Source: Owenia fusiformis (lineage: Eukaryota; Annelida; Polychaeta; Sabellida; Oweniidae). From it: a stretch of DNA of 60,000 nucleotides. The stretch lies in NCBI GenBank assembly GCA_903813345.2, contig CAIIXF020000011.1, forward strand, positions 193,001 through 253,000, given 5' to 3'. How positions within the stretch are numbered: the first letter of the stretch is position 1; each line of letters begins with the position of its first letter. This document shows, in pieces, positions 23,326 to 34,523 of the stretch. The notes below the pieces were generated by a model. It was not told the origin of the DNA. It saw only the letters and a list, made by a program, of their open reading frames with translations, and ran no database searches. A program made the position numbers and the translations under genes.

Positions 23326-23508
23326 CCTAGTAGAGACCATATTACAGTTTAGTAGCCCCGCCCCCGTACGACGGGTACCGGTGACAGTTCGGGTAATAAA
23401 TCACTTTTGACCTACGCGCATCCAACAATCAGCGAGCTTGAAGAAACATACGCCAAATGCATTCTAATTAAATATGTGCATGTCATTGGTCAATTCCGGG
23501 CTCAACGA

Positions 23509-23535
23509 TGACGTCAGAAGGAATGACCATATATA
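23509..23535 (+). promoter_or_regulatory. CRE plus TATA-like pair
   Basis: A perfect palindromic TGACGTCA (23509-23516) is followed 13 bp later by TATATA (23530-23535). CRE is palindromic, so it could serve either strand; the TATA order favours plus-strand transcription, away from the BTB-ZF gene. Confidence 0.35.
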
Positions 23536-24336
23536 GAACGTCGGTCAAATTTGGCCGACGAAAATTGATTGGCACGGTGAGTTCACAGGTTTATTTTAGT
23601 TTGAAAGAGTGAAGACGAAGCTCTCTTTTAAGAAGTGAAGTCAAACTAGATAACGGCAACTCCGCGGAGTAGCAAATCCCAACGAACAAAATATCAATTA
23701 CCGAATTCCAATCAATTATACTCATTACTTTGGTTAAAATTGAAAAAATTAGATTTTAGAATTGCGAATTCCTGCAAAGCAGCCATTTTGAATTTTCTGA
23801 GGTACAAATCTGAAAAATAATACCATAATTGTGATCTACTCCAAAATTCCATCAATTTGAGTATAATATAGCCATACTTTGAAGGGTAAATTATAGCGAA
23901 ATCATACATTAGACGGCCATTTTGAAATTTACGAGGCTCGAATCAGAAAAAAGATACAATATTTGCAATCTACTCTTAATTGCCTTTCATTTGAGTATAA
24001 TAAAGCTATACTTCAGAAAGATCTAAAAATTAGCGAAAATTTCTGTTTTCCTGTCCCCCCATACACGGCCCCTGGGGGTCAGGATGAAAAACACGGAATA
24101 TATTTGAAATAGATAAATGTTGTGAATATACTACCAAAATTTCAAACAATAATATTAATTACTTTGGTTTAGAATGAAAAATTTATGATTTTTGCGAAAA
24201 AGTCCCGTCATTTTTAAAGCGGCGGCCATCTTGAAAATTTTTTTTTTGCGTAAAACTATTTACCAATATACATCTTTCCACTAAATATGAAGAAAATCCG
24301 TCAACTAGTATTTGAGTTATCTTCCGGACAGACGGA

Positions 24337-24383
24337 CGGACTGACTGACTGACTGACTGACTGACTGACTGACTGACTGACGG
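24337..24383. repeat. (GACT)n microsatellite
   Basis: About ten perfect GACT units flanked by GGACGGAC/GGACAGAC variants. Confidence 0.9.
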
Positions 24384-24440
24384 ACAGACGGACGGAGGGC
24401 TTCACTATATCCCTACCGAACTTCGTTCGCTGGGATAATG

Positions 24441-25250
24441 AATGCAAAGGGTACTGTATACAGAAACACCTCTCTAATCTGAATGCTTTCTGATATAAAC
24501 ACTTTTTTGGTCTCATAGATTTTTTCTGCTGTAGACTTTCATAGTAAAAAATGAAAATGGCTGCCAATCAGAACACTTCCCCGGTGGTGTTTGGATTAGA
24601 CAGGTTTTACTATTTCTCTGGTTTTACATCACATTCATGAATCACTTAATTAATAATCAAAGTTCAACATCCAAACTGTTCTATACAATGTGCACCTCAT
24701 ACTCAGGGGCATTACCAATATCCAGAAATAGGCTAGGTATATCTAAATAGGTGAGGCAAAATACTATTTAATTTGGAAAATTTTCAGATTTTTTACTTTT
24801 CAACTTTTGCTAAGATTAATTTTGTTATCTTGATGCAAACTTGTCGTCACATCAGCACTATGGTTCTCTCTAATTCTCATAAATTTGAGCCAACAAGTAC
24901 TAAGAATTGTCTTTATTTTGTCCAGCAAATTACAACCAGGAAGTAAAGAATGATTTTACAGTCAAAGTATGATACAACACCATTCTTTAGAATAATTTCT
25001 AATTTTATTGTGTGTTATTCAAAACAAAATATCACATTATTCAGTAATTAACAGCGTCTCTTTTAAAATTAGAATAATTCTATGCTTAGAATTTAACTAG
25101 TTTGGTATATATTGGTTTATGTTGGCCTAGGCCTCCATGAGAAGTAAAATGTTGCAGAAAACAACAAACCAAGATAAGTCAGTGAATTAGAAAAATTAAA
25201 TTGTGGAATTGATATTTAACCAGCTGACATGTCGAGGGAGGTCACAAACA
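24441..25250. other. Intergenic, nothing recognised
   Basis: AT-rich sequence between repeats; no coding or RNA signal seen. Confidence 0.5.
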
Positions 25251-25254
25251 GTCT

Positions 25255-25905
25255 GGTATTAAAGATGGGTCATTGATCTTGTGCCAGCACAAGATGGGTT
25301 GCCACACCTTGTGCCGGCACGAGATTACTGACCCATCATAGTGTGTCAGTTAAAGATTGGTCATTAATCTTGTGCCAGCACAAGGTGGGTTGCCACACCT
25401 TGTGCCGGCACGAGATTACTGACCCATCATAGTGTGTCAGTTAAAGATTGGTCATTAATCTTGTGCCAGCACAAGATGGGTTGCCACGCCTTGTGCCGGC
25501 ACGAGATTACTGACCCATCATAGTGTGTCATTTAAAGATTGGTCATAAATCTTGTGCCAGCACAAGATGGGTTGCCACACCTTGTGCCGGCACGAGATTA
25601 CTGACCCATCATAGTGTGTCAGTTAAAGATTGGTCATTAATCTTGTGCCAGCACAAGATGGGTTGCCATATCTTGTGCCGGCACGAGATTACTGACCCAT
25701 CATAGTGTGTCATTTAAAGATGGGTCATAAATCTTGTGCCAGCACAAGATGGGTTGCCACACCTTGTGCCGGCACGAGATTACTGACCATCATAGTGTGT
25801 CAGTTAAAGATTGGTCATTAATCTTGTGCCAGCACAAGATGGGTTGCCATATCTTGTGCCGGCACGAGATTACTGACCCATCATAGTGTGTCAGTTAAGA
25901 CAGGT
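25255..25905. repeat. About 91-bp satellite with internal palindromes, 7 copies
   Basis: Each unit contains the perfect palindrome CTTGTGCCAGCACAAG-type and a second near-palindrome CTTGTGCCGGCACGAG, then TTACTGACCCATCATAGTGT. A degenerate copy follows to about 25980. Confidence 0.95.
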
Positions 25906-25980
25906 CATTTATCTTGCAGCAAAAAATGTGTTTTGCCATACAGTGCACCTTGTGCCAGTACAAGATTAATGACCTATTAA

Positions 25981-26840
25981 CATGTCTGTTGCTTAGGGTG
26001 AAGGGATGTGTTGCTGATATATTGCTTGCTTGGTATTACATTTTCAACGTTTTGAAAAGTGCAATACTGCTAAATATGACAAGAAATCACAATAAATTTG
26101 CTTTACAATTTCTTAATTAATAACAAAGTAGCCCTTAGGCTATCTAAAATAGTTCATTCTACAAATACAAATTCTATAATTTATATGATATGTGAATTTA
26201 AATATAATGGCCTCTCTTAATAAATAATTTACAACTGTTATGACAATTTCTCAGGTGCAAGAATGTAGTTATCAGTTTCGCCACGAGGTGACAAGGTGGC
26301 TGATTTGGAGGAAATAACATGGCAGGAATACTACAAAATTCTCTTAAACTTGAATATTCATTAGTTTTGGTGTTTCACTTTTAATATTACCCTTATGTAT
26401 CTCATAGTTATACAAATTAAAAATATGTCCAGAAATGAAAATATTATCTGCTTGACTCAAAAAAAAGATATTTCACTTTTTTTGATCTCACAACATGGGG
26501 TCTATCGTGGGAATTTCCCCGACCTAGAAGTGATATTTTCAAACAAAATTAAATTTTCAAAGTTGTTCAAATCTTTTTAAAACCACGTTTCTAGGTGTAA
26601 CTTTACCTTCCATTCACAAAAAATGAAAAAAGCATGAATCTAATTACTCTGGCCTCACATTGCATCATGCGCCAATTAGATCCACATGCACCATTTATAC
26701 AAGATGGCCTGATATGAAAATGTACTGTACAAATAAACATATAAAACAATGAAATAAATACATATTACGTACACATGGATTGGCATTAACAATTTATGTA
26801 CTTTTTAGTAAAGAAAGGTTTGACAATTTATAGAGAATAT
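25981..26840. other. Intergenic, nothing recognised
   Basis: AT-rich sequence with short chance frames only. Confidence 0.5.
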
Positions 26841-26847
26841 GCACTGA

Positions 26848-28005
26848 ATTTATAGATTAAGAGGATGGCAGTCATGTTTCAGGCATTGGCACTGAATTCA
26901 TAGATTAAGATGATGGCAGTTATGTTTCAGGCATTGGCACTGAATTCATAGATTAAGAGGATGGCAGTCATGTTTCAGGCATTGGCACTGAATTCATAGA
27001 TTAAGAGGATGGCAGTCATGTTTCAGGCATTGGCACTGAATTCATAGATTAAGAGCATGGCAGTCATGTTTCAGGCATTGGCACTGAATTCATAGATTAA
27101 GATGATGGCAGTTATGTTTCAGGCATTGGCACTGAATTCATAGATTAAGAGGATGGCAGTCATGTTTCAGGCATTGGCACTGAATTCATAGATTAAGAGG
27201 ATGGCAGTCATGTTTCAGGCATTGGCACTGAATTCATAGATTAAGAGGATGGCAGTCATGTTTCAGGCATTGGCACTGAATTCATAGATTAAGAGGATGG
27301 CAGTCATGTTTCAGGCATTGGCACTGAATTCATAGATTAAGATGATGGCAGTTATGTTTCAGGCATTGGCACTGAATTCATAGATTGAGATGATGGCAGT
27401 AATGTTTCAGGCATTGGCACTGAATTCATAGATTAAGAGGATGGCAGTCATGTTTCAGGCATTGGCACTGAATTCATAGGTTGAGATGATTGCAGTTATG
27501 TTTCAGGCATTGGCACTGAATTCATAGATTGAGATGGTGGCAGTTATGTTTCAGGCATTGGCACTGAATTCATAGATTGAGATGATGGCAGATTTGTTTC
27601 AGGCATTGGCACTGAATTCATAGATTGAGATGGTGGCAGATATGTTTCAGGCATTGGCACTGAATTCATAGATTGAGATGATGGCAGATATGTTTCAGGC
27701 ATTGGCACTGAATTCATAGATTGAGATGGTGGCAGTTATGTTTCAGGCATTGGCACTGAATTCATAGATTGAGATGATGGCAGATTTGTTTCAGGCATTG
27801 GCACTGAATTCATAGATTGAGATGGTGGCAGATATGTTTCAGGCATTGGCACTGAATTCATAGATTGAGATGATGGCAGATATGTTTCAGGCATTGGCAC
27901 TGAATTCATAGATTGAGATGGTGGCAGATATGTTTCAGGCATTGGCACTGAATTCATAGATTGAGATGATGGCAGATATGTTTCAGGCATTGGCACTGAA
28001 TTCAA
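26848..28005. repeat. 48-bp minisatellite, about 24 copies
   Basis: Unit GGCATTGGCACTGAATTCAT plus AGATTGAGATGATGGCAGAT and TATGTTTCA. Two zones: TTAAGA-type units to about 27450 and TTGAGA-type units after it. The TTGAGA zone is open on the minus strand (MNSVPMPETYLP) because the stop in TTAA units is lost. No gene is claimed. Confidence 0.95.
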
Positions 28006-28555
28006 TAAAATATTTTTTTATATGTTATTATTGTTTGTTTAAGAAATATATTTTCATTAGCAACATGTTTCTCGACTACACAAAAGGGCTAATGGCTGTA
28101 ATTCTCATCTTATTTAACCCATTAGCAATAGCAACATGATTTTTGTTAAATAGATAGATTGTTTGATCGAAAGATAAAGGAAGCGATACATATTCATAAA
28201 TATAAACCTGAACTTAACAGAGACTTAGGATATAAGGTTTCCCCGAGTCTACTTGAGGTTGCTAGGTCAAAGATCAAGTCAAGGCCAAATCTACCAGTTT
28301 CCCGCCAAATTCAGACATCTTGAGAAAGGCAACAGGAGTTGTCGAAAGCTAGATAGTAATGCTATAAAAGGTTAGTGAATTGAGGAATTTTAATCTATTT
28401 AATCATACACCTAACCAATGAACAATTTCGTATATATATGATTTTTGTTAATTTGAAACTTGTCAAATGCTTTAAGTTTTAGCCTTTAAACTTTCAGAAA
28501 TAATGTTTATATCGAAGTCTAGCAATTGTATTAGTTACTTATCAAAATAGTTTGT
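28006..28555. other. Region downstream of C8orf76, nothing recognised
   Basis: AT-rich, likely 3' flank of the minus-strand gene. No repeat or coding signal found. Confidence 0.5.
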
Positions 28556-28561
28556 TTTATT
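28556..28561 (-). promoter_or_regulatory. Polyadenylation signal for C8orf76 homologue
   Basis: AATAAA on the minus strand (TTTATT on plus), 37 nt past the TAA, giving a very short 3' UTR. Confidence 0.55.
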
Positions 28562-28597
28562 GAGGTCCATATGCTGCCTTTTCAATATATGATTGAC

Positions 28598-29689
28598 TTA
28601 TTTGAACCCTTCAAACCACAGACTATCAAAATAATTTTGCAAGGATGCATCATCTAATGCAATTATCTCAAATTCCTTAGTACCAACAGAATCACAGTCT
28701 GAACCTGTGGTTAAATGTTCATTAACAAGTTTACGAATATTGATCGGCATTGAATCATCAATTTTAACCGCAATCTTCATCTCTTTGATGTTCTTTAGTA
28801 AATCCTCCATCTTGGATTTGAAAAATGAAGTGGCAGTTCTGTTTAACATGTTGCATATTATCTCAGCTCTTGTGAGGCACAATGATATCCTATGTACAAT
28901 ATCGCCTTGTAGTTGTTTGTCATATGCCTGGACAGTTGCGCTGAAATTTTCAGTTTTAATGTGGTTTGATGCACTTCTCATATTGGTTTGGTTTTGGCTG
29001 AGTCCAGCATTGTCAAGTTTATGTTTATAAATCCCAGCCAGCTTGTACCATAGGGTTGGATTATAAGAGTTCAAAACTAAAAGTCTCTGTATTGTAACAC
29101 ACTCCTTGTTAGTGTCATTACAGGACTGGAATATATCGAACATGAGAGTCAAAGTTGCTGTTTTCTGTTCCATGGTATCCCCCGATTCTTCATACAAGTT
29201 CGTAGCTATTTCCAAAGCTTTGTCATGCTCATTAAGAGCGATGTAACACCTGGCTTTTGCATCAAGAATTTCCTTCTTCATTCCAGAGCTGTTATAAAGC
29301 ACATCAGTTATCATTTCAAGACAAGATTCATATGCTTCAACAGCAGTAGAAAAGTCCTTTTTCATATATGCAAAATCAGCTTTATATTTAATAATCTTCA
29401 TCTTCTCTAAATCATCTAAGTTCTCTTCAATATTATCATTAAACCACTCAGAGCTACAAACTTTTGCATTATACGATTTGGGAATTACTTTAATTGTCTT
29501 TTCGGTTTCCTCAAATAACGAATTGTCGAAACCTGCAAAGTCAAAACAATGTCCAGTGGCTGGTGAAGTCAGTCCAATGGCATCAGAATTTGTTTCTGAT
29601 CTTATATCATCCATTGTTTTTGAGGATTCTATTTGTGGTTCTCCTCCATGGTTCAATCCTCCATCACTTGATCCTCCACTGTTTTTCAT
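28598..29689 (-). CDS. C8orf76: C8orf76-like TPR-type protein, complete, single coding exon
   Basis: 363 codons plus TAA with no intron. The match to vertebrate C8orf76 is clear in the N-terminal block (FDNSLFEETEK, SYNAKVCSSEWF, near residues 54-83; the vertebrate protein has F-x-D/N-S-V-F-E-E and S-Y-x-A-K-L-C-x-x-x-W-F at the same spacing), in the next helices (KYKADFAYMKKDFSTAVEAY, about 101-120; AKARCYIALNEHDKALEIA) and in NPTLWYKLAGIY. The length fits the vertebrate protein of about 380 aa. Helical pairs look TPR-like; biochemical function is poorly known. Residues 1-45 are Gly/Ser/Asp-rich and poorly conserved. A splice acceptor (TTCTTACAG) lies immediately before the ATG, so a 5' exon, probably non-coding, should exist upstream. 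An extended N-terminus cannot be excluded. Confidence 0.88.
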   Translation of the reverse strand: MKNSGGSSDGGLNHGGEPQIESSKTMDDIRSETNSDAIGLTSPATGHCFDFAGFDNSLFEETEKTIKVIPKSYNAKVCSSEWFNDNIEENLDDLEKMKIIKYKADFAYMKKDFSTAVEAYESCLEMITDVLYNSSGMKKEILDAKARCYIALNEHDKALEIATNLYEESGDTMEQKTATLTLMFDIFQSCNDTNKECVTIQRLLVLNSYNPTLWYKLAGIYKHKLDNAGLSQNQTNMRSASNHIKTENFSATVQAYDKQLQGDIVHRISLCLTRAEIICNMLNRTATSFFKSKMEDLLKNIKEMKIAVKIDDSMPINIRKLVNEHLTTGSDCDSVGTKEFEIIALDDASLQNYFDSLWFEGFK

Positions 29690-29700
29690 CTGTAAGAATA
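29690..29700 (-). promoter_or_regulatory. Splice acceptor abutting the C8orf76 start codon
   Basis: On the minus strand ATTCTTACAG directly precedes ATGAAAAAC. The ATG is thus the first three bases of its exon if this acceptor is used. Confidence 0.6.
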
Positions 29701-30100
29701 TGCAGTTTTCTTTTTTAGAATGACAGACATTTTTAACATTGTGAGTCCTTATAAGGCAACCTCTTCAGTCTTGTGGTCAAGAGATGAATTGACCGAATCC
29801 ACATGATTCCAATAAGATTTCACCAAATCACTTTGTTTAAACAGGGATTACCGAGAGTTTACTACACCAGATAATTTTCATCCACATCGAAGCAATACCT
29901 TCAACAGTTTAAGTGGATGTTATTTGAATTAACCTAGCAATGTTTGCAACAAATAGTTACAAACTAATTGATTTTTATAGATTTCACTGTTATACCAAGG
30001 GTTTATTTAATAGCTGGGACTTAGTTTGTGTAACAAATGAAACGAAACAACATTACAGACAGTAGTTGAATGGGGTTATACTATCTCAGACCTAACCCTA
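29701..30100 (-). other. Probable C8orf76 5' intron sequence, nothing else recognised
   Basis: AT-rich sequence between the acceptor and the inverted-repeat element at 30108. Confidence 0.4.
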
Positions 30101-30107
30101 CTATCAC

Positions 30108-30889
30108 ACCAAACTAGTTTTCACTACGTTCTCGAAAACGGGCTTCAACTGTGTACGAACAGACTGGACGTACTTAGAACCATTTGGGGTCTATTTACAA
30201 ACTTGATCGAATGTACTCGAACGGGTAGGTCCTCTAAAACTTAGAACATGCTCAAAATGTTCTCGTGGTCGATACGTTCTACAATTAGAACGAGTGACAA
30301 CGTACTAACGACGAGCTGGACGTACTACGGACAGAACCGTTGGACTTCAATCCTACTGAGAACGTTTTAACAACGAGTTGCACTGTCTGAGGACGTATTG
30401 AGAACGATGTAGAACTAATTGCAAACGGGTTTAAACTGATTAAGAACGTATTTAAGACTGATTATAAACAAGTTAGCAAAAATATAGCTATCACATCAAA
30501 CAAGTTGCCACTGCATTCTTCAAAACTGGTTTTAAACTGTTTGCGAACGGCTACAACCTTCTACGGTCTGTTTACGAACTTCATGGACTTTCCCGAACGG
30601 GGAATGTGATTTAGAATTTTGAACCGATTCAAAATTCGATGGCGACCATACCGTTCTGTAATCAGCTCATGATGACCTTCTAAACTAAGGAACGTGTTAT
30701 ACGACGTTGCACACCAACGCGATGCAACCTGAACGAACTGGGAATGAGATGGACGTATTGAAGACTGTTTATGAATGAAGTAGCTAATTATTTTAGACAT
30801 ATTTTCAGACTACAGCCAGATTGAGCTCGTTTTATGACGTTTTCATATGACTGGCAAGAATGGGGAAGAACTAGTTTGGTGTGATAGGG
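30108..30889. mobile_element. Inverted-repeat element with CTATCACACCAAACTAG termini
   Basis: Left terminus CTATCACACCAAACTAGTTT and right terminus AACTAGTTTGGTGTGATAG are reverse complements over about 19 bp. A partial second copy of the left end (CTATCACATCAAACAAGTTG) lies at 30488, suggesting nested or duplicated structure. The interior has repeated CGAACGG/GGACGTACT motifs and no coding domain. Confidence 0.7.
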
Positions 30890-30899
30890 GGGTAAGCAT

Positions 30900-31270
30900 A
30901 TTCTTCCACACCGTTTTGTGGTTATTGTACTGTATATTGCAATATATTTCAATCTATTGACATCATTAGCTACATAATGGATTAAATTAAGTGTACGATA
31001 AATAAGGGTTAATACAAACAGAATAAACAGAAATGTACTTGAAGTGGCGATTTTCGCTAATCAGTGTCACCCTGCTCTATGGTGTGATAAGGTCATGTGA
31101 TGAGTAAACCCTGTTGGTTTCCCGACAGGACAATCAAAATAGATATGGACAACCTTATAGCTAAAGGGGGGTTTCACTCACTGATCATCAGAAAATATTT
31201 AAACATAGCATACCCCTGTCTAATTTTCATCAGTTGATTTATAAAAAATACAAGACACACAGTGATAAAT
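30900..31270. other. Intergenic or intronic, nothing recognised
   Basis: No coding or structured element seen. Confidence 0.5.
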
Positions 31271-32710
31271 ATCGCACTTTGAAGAGCAAACTGGCCACCA
31301 TGCAATTTACCCAGCATGGCCAAAACCTAATCAGACCTTGGCACTAGTCTGCTCTTGCATCTGTAAACATTTAAAGTTGACAAGGTTAGCGGTTTTCCTG
31401 CAATTTTGATGACAAGAATTTATATGTAGTCTGGAACTTTGGGAAAATTTAGATAACATCGTTTGTGACCTAATTTGATGACCTTCGACCTTGAAAATTT
31501 AACTTTTTCAGACCTCAGTAGTTGTTTTGTAATTAAGCTGACCTAAATTTAAATCCAAAATATCAATTTAGAAAATCAACTTTTTTGACCTTTTCAAGGT
31601 CACTGAAGGTGAATGAAAGGTCAAATCTGAAATCTAAGGTCAGATTTGAACTTCTGAGAACTTGTAGATGTTTTTTAAAAAAAAAATTGGTCAATTTGGA
31701 GCAAGTTGAAAAATTCAAAATGGCCACCAAATTGAAAAATTCAAAATGGCCACCATGTAATTCAGCCAGCATACCCAAAACCTAATCAGATCTTGGCAAT
31801 AGTCTGCTCTTGCATCTGTAAAAATTTCAAGTTGAACGGATAAGTGGTTTTCCTGGAATTTTGATGACAAGATTTGTTGAAAAATTCAAAATGGCCGCCA
31901 CGTAGTTTACCCAGCATGCCCTAAACCTAATCAGATCTTGGCACTTGTCTGCTATTGCATGTGTAAAAATTTCAAGTTGAACAGGTTAGCGGTTTTCTTG
32001 GAATTTTGATGACAAGAATTGATTTGTAGTCTCAAACTTTGAGAAACTTGGATAACATCATTTGTGACCTAGTTTAATGACCTTGACCTTCGACCTTGAA
32101 AATTTAACTTTTTCAGACCTCAGTAGGTGTTTTGTAATTAAGCTGACCTAAATTTAAATCCAAAATATCAATTTAGAAAATCAACTTTTTTGACCTTTTC
32201 AAGGTCACTGAAGGTGAATGAAAGGTCAAATCTGAAATCTAAGGTCAGATTTGAACTTCTGAGAACTTGTAGATGTTTTTAAAAAAAAAATTTGGTCAAT
32301 TTGGAGCAAGTTGAAAAATTCAAAATGGCCGCCAAATTGAAAAATTCAAAATGGCCACCATGTAATTCAGCCAGCATACCCAAAACCTAATCAGATCTTG
32401 GCAATAGTCTGCTCTTGCATCTGTAAAAATTTCAAGTTGAACGGATAAGTGGTTTTCCTGGAATTTTGATGACAAGATTTGTTGAAAAATTCAAAATGGC
32501 CGCCATGTAGTTTACCCAGCATGCCCTTAACCTAATCAGATCTTGGTACTAGTCTGCTCTTGCATCTGTAAAAATTTCAAGTTGAACAGGTAAGCAGTTA
32601 TCCTGGAAATTTGATGACAAGATTTGGTTTATGTCCCGCCCGCCCGCACACCCGCCCGCCCGCCCAACAGCACAAGACGACGGCAATATAGCACTTTTTC
32701 AAAGTGCGAT
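31271..32710. mobile_element. Composite non-autonomous element with internal 605-bp duplication
   Basis: Ends pair as ATCGCACTTTGAA (31271) and TTTCAAAGTGCGAT (ending 32710). Inside, blocks such as TTGAAAATTTAACTTTTTCA occur at 31491 and 32096, an offset of 605 bp, and CAAAATGGCC(A/G)CCA followed by CCAGCATGCC recurs about five times. A CCCGCCCG tract lies near the right end. No open reading frame of note. Confidence 0.75.
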
Positions 32711-33927
32711 AATAAGCTAAAAAGCTGAATGCAAAATACACTGGATTTGTGAACGAGGTACTTTTTGGGTATTACATTTGCCCTTGGCTATACCAATAGT
32801 TGAAGCGCTTAATTTGTAAAATTTTACTTAATTGTGCAACCCCAGAATATTAAGTCCCTGGGATTAATCTCCTTGGATTCCCCCAAACTTGTGGAAAGTT
32901 TGGCGGTTATACAGGAATAAATTGCCAAGGCAACTGTTTACAAAATCTGATTTTTTCCACAAAATGACACAGGAATCCATTTTTGGAACTGTCATAACTT
33001 ACAATTTTAGGCCGTCCAATTGTACCACAATTTTGTCACACATTTGCTGAAGAAATTGACGTTAGGCATCTATTATGATTATAGTCAAGCAAAATTATTT
33101 CTGGAGAAGAACATCAAAAAATGAATATGATAATTGTGGACTCAACTACACGAAAAGAATGCTAAAATACCAAGGAATCTATTGAAGTAGGTACATGTAT
33201 CTTAAGTGTAAGAGGCATAGAAAATTCTCCCATGTTGTAATCGTACAGGCAAAAGATTGAGACATTCTCAGGACTATAGTCCTGGCACTAGTCTATATCC
33301 AATTATAGACTGAATATCCTGAGATTCAGTCTACTGATCATCATGTCCCTCCCGTGGGAAAAAACAGGAAATTTTGTGCACAAAATTATCAATTTTAGGA
33401 AGCTTCACTTCCCAAAAATAAACATTATAACAATTCAATTAAATAGTAAGGTACAATTAAATGCTATAAAAAGTAACACAGCATGTCGTCAAATGGAAAT
33501 AAAGCTAGGTGAAGTAACAAATATGCGAATAAATTTACTCCATCGACCATTTTGAATGGCACTTCCTATGTAAACAAATATTTTTCAATCCCAGATTTTA
33601 AGATATGTGGGCAATAGTCCAAATTTCAAAAAATTTCAGACTAGAGGATATAGTCCTGGCAAGGGATAAAAAAAAGTACAAGTGAGATATAGTACCATAG
33701 TGAATAACTGAGTAACCTTACTCGAGTCTCTAGCTTACAGATAGATGTGACTTCATTGATTTCGTATGTAATCTAGAAAAAGTGTCACACGCACCTAGAA
33801 CTCCTATTTAATAATTCTTATAAATATTTATAAGAATATTAATTATATTTAAGTTGAAGCGTTGCTTGTCTGGATTAAGATATTTCAAAATTTCATTTTG
33901 GAAATAACCTCAAACTCAACTGATCCG
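32711..33927. other. Non-coding, nothing firmly recognised
   Basis: AT-rich. Two short related motifs (ACTATAGTCCTGGCACTAGT near 33275, GATATAGTCCTGGCAAGGGA near 33648) may be ends of an old element. Confidence 0.4.
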
Positions 33928-33935
33928 CCATTTAT

Positions 33936-34515
33936 TAGGGGTGGGACGGATAACCGAAATACCGAAAAACTGTGGTTCATAGCCTTCGGATCGGTTTTCG
34001 GATCACGGCCCTACTTTCGGATCAGCTTTTCGGATCGTTTTCGGATTAATATTTCATTGGCCAAGTATCAATAAAACAGTTAAAAACACTGTTTTACAGC
34101 AACATTTTTGATATTCCTAGTCCCTACCTTGTCTGTCTTGTCTGTTGCTAGCTCACTCGTTTACTAGATTCGTTTCGTATCCGCGTATTCATATCCCTCG
34201 GTAATCAATCATGTGGTCCCTGGTACAGTGGACATATTAGTTTTTCTAAAGGAAAACATGAAAGTGTAAACTCACTAAACTTACACAATCATGACTTCCT
34301 CTGTAAAAAACGCATCACAGAAAAAAGGTTTCTACAAGCATAAATTAGTCATTTTATTGGTTGTATTTAAAGAAAGTGACAGTCAGCAGTGAAGTCAGAG
34401 ACAAAGCAGCTAATCATGTCAATCAATACAAATCCTTAAAATGAATGAACCGAACCGAAAAAACCGAACCGACGGCTGATGATCCGAAAAACCGAACCGA
34501 ACCGTCCCATCCCTA
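33936..34515. mobile_element. hAT-type non-autonomous transposon (580 bp) with 8-bp target duplication
   Basis: Terminal inverted repeats TAGGGGTGGGACGG (left) and CCGTCCCATCCCTA (right) match at 13 of 14 positions. The element is flanked by identical 8-bp copies of CCATTTAT at 33928-33935 and 34516-34523. Subterminal CCGAAAAACCG / CGGTTTTCGGAT repeats pair too. An 8-bp duplication and these ends are typical of hAT superfamily elements. No transposase inside. Confidence 0.88.
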
Positions 34516-34523
34516 CCATTTAT

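Larger units (their letters stand above)
23340..24440 (+). mobile_element. Dispersed-repeat-like element with (GACT)n tract
   Basis: Contains two internal related blocks (CAGCCATTTTGAATTTTCTG and GACGGCCATTTTGAAATTTA, each followed by AATC..AAAAA and a similar tail), then a GGACGGACTGACT run and the ending CCGAACTTCGTTCGCTGGGA. The organisation resembles other dispersed elements in this window (31-32.7 kb), also with CAAAATGGCC-type motifs. The boundaries are uncertain. Confidence 0.5.

Noticed and set aside
27736-28005. Minus-strand MNSVPMPETYLP repeat frame downstream of C8orf76
   Set aside because: Open only where the TTAA stop has changed to TTGA within a 48-bp array; no gene-like flanks.
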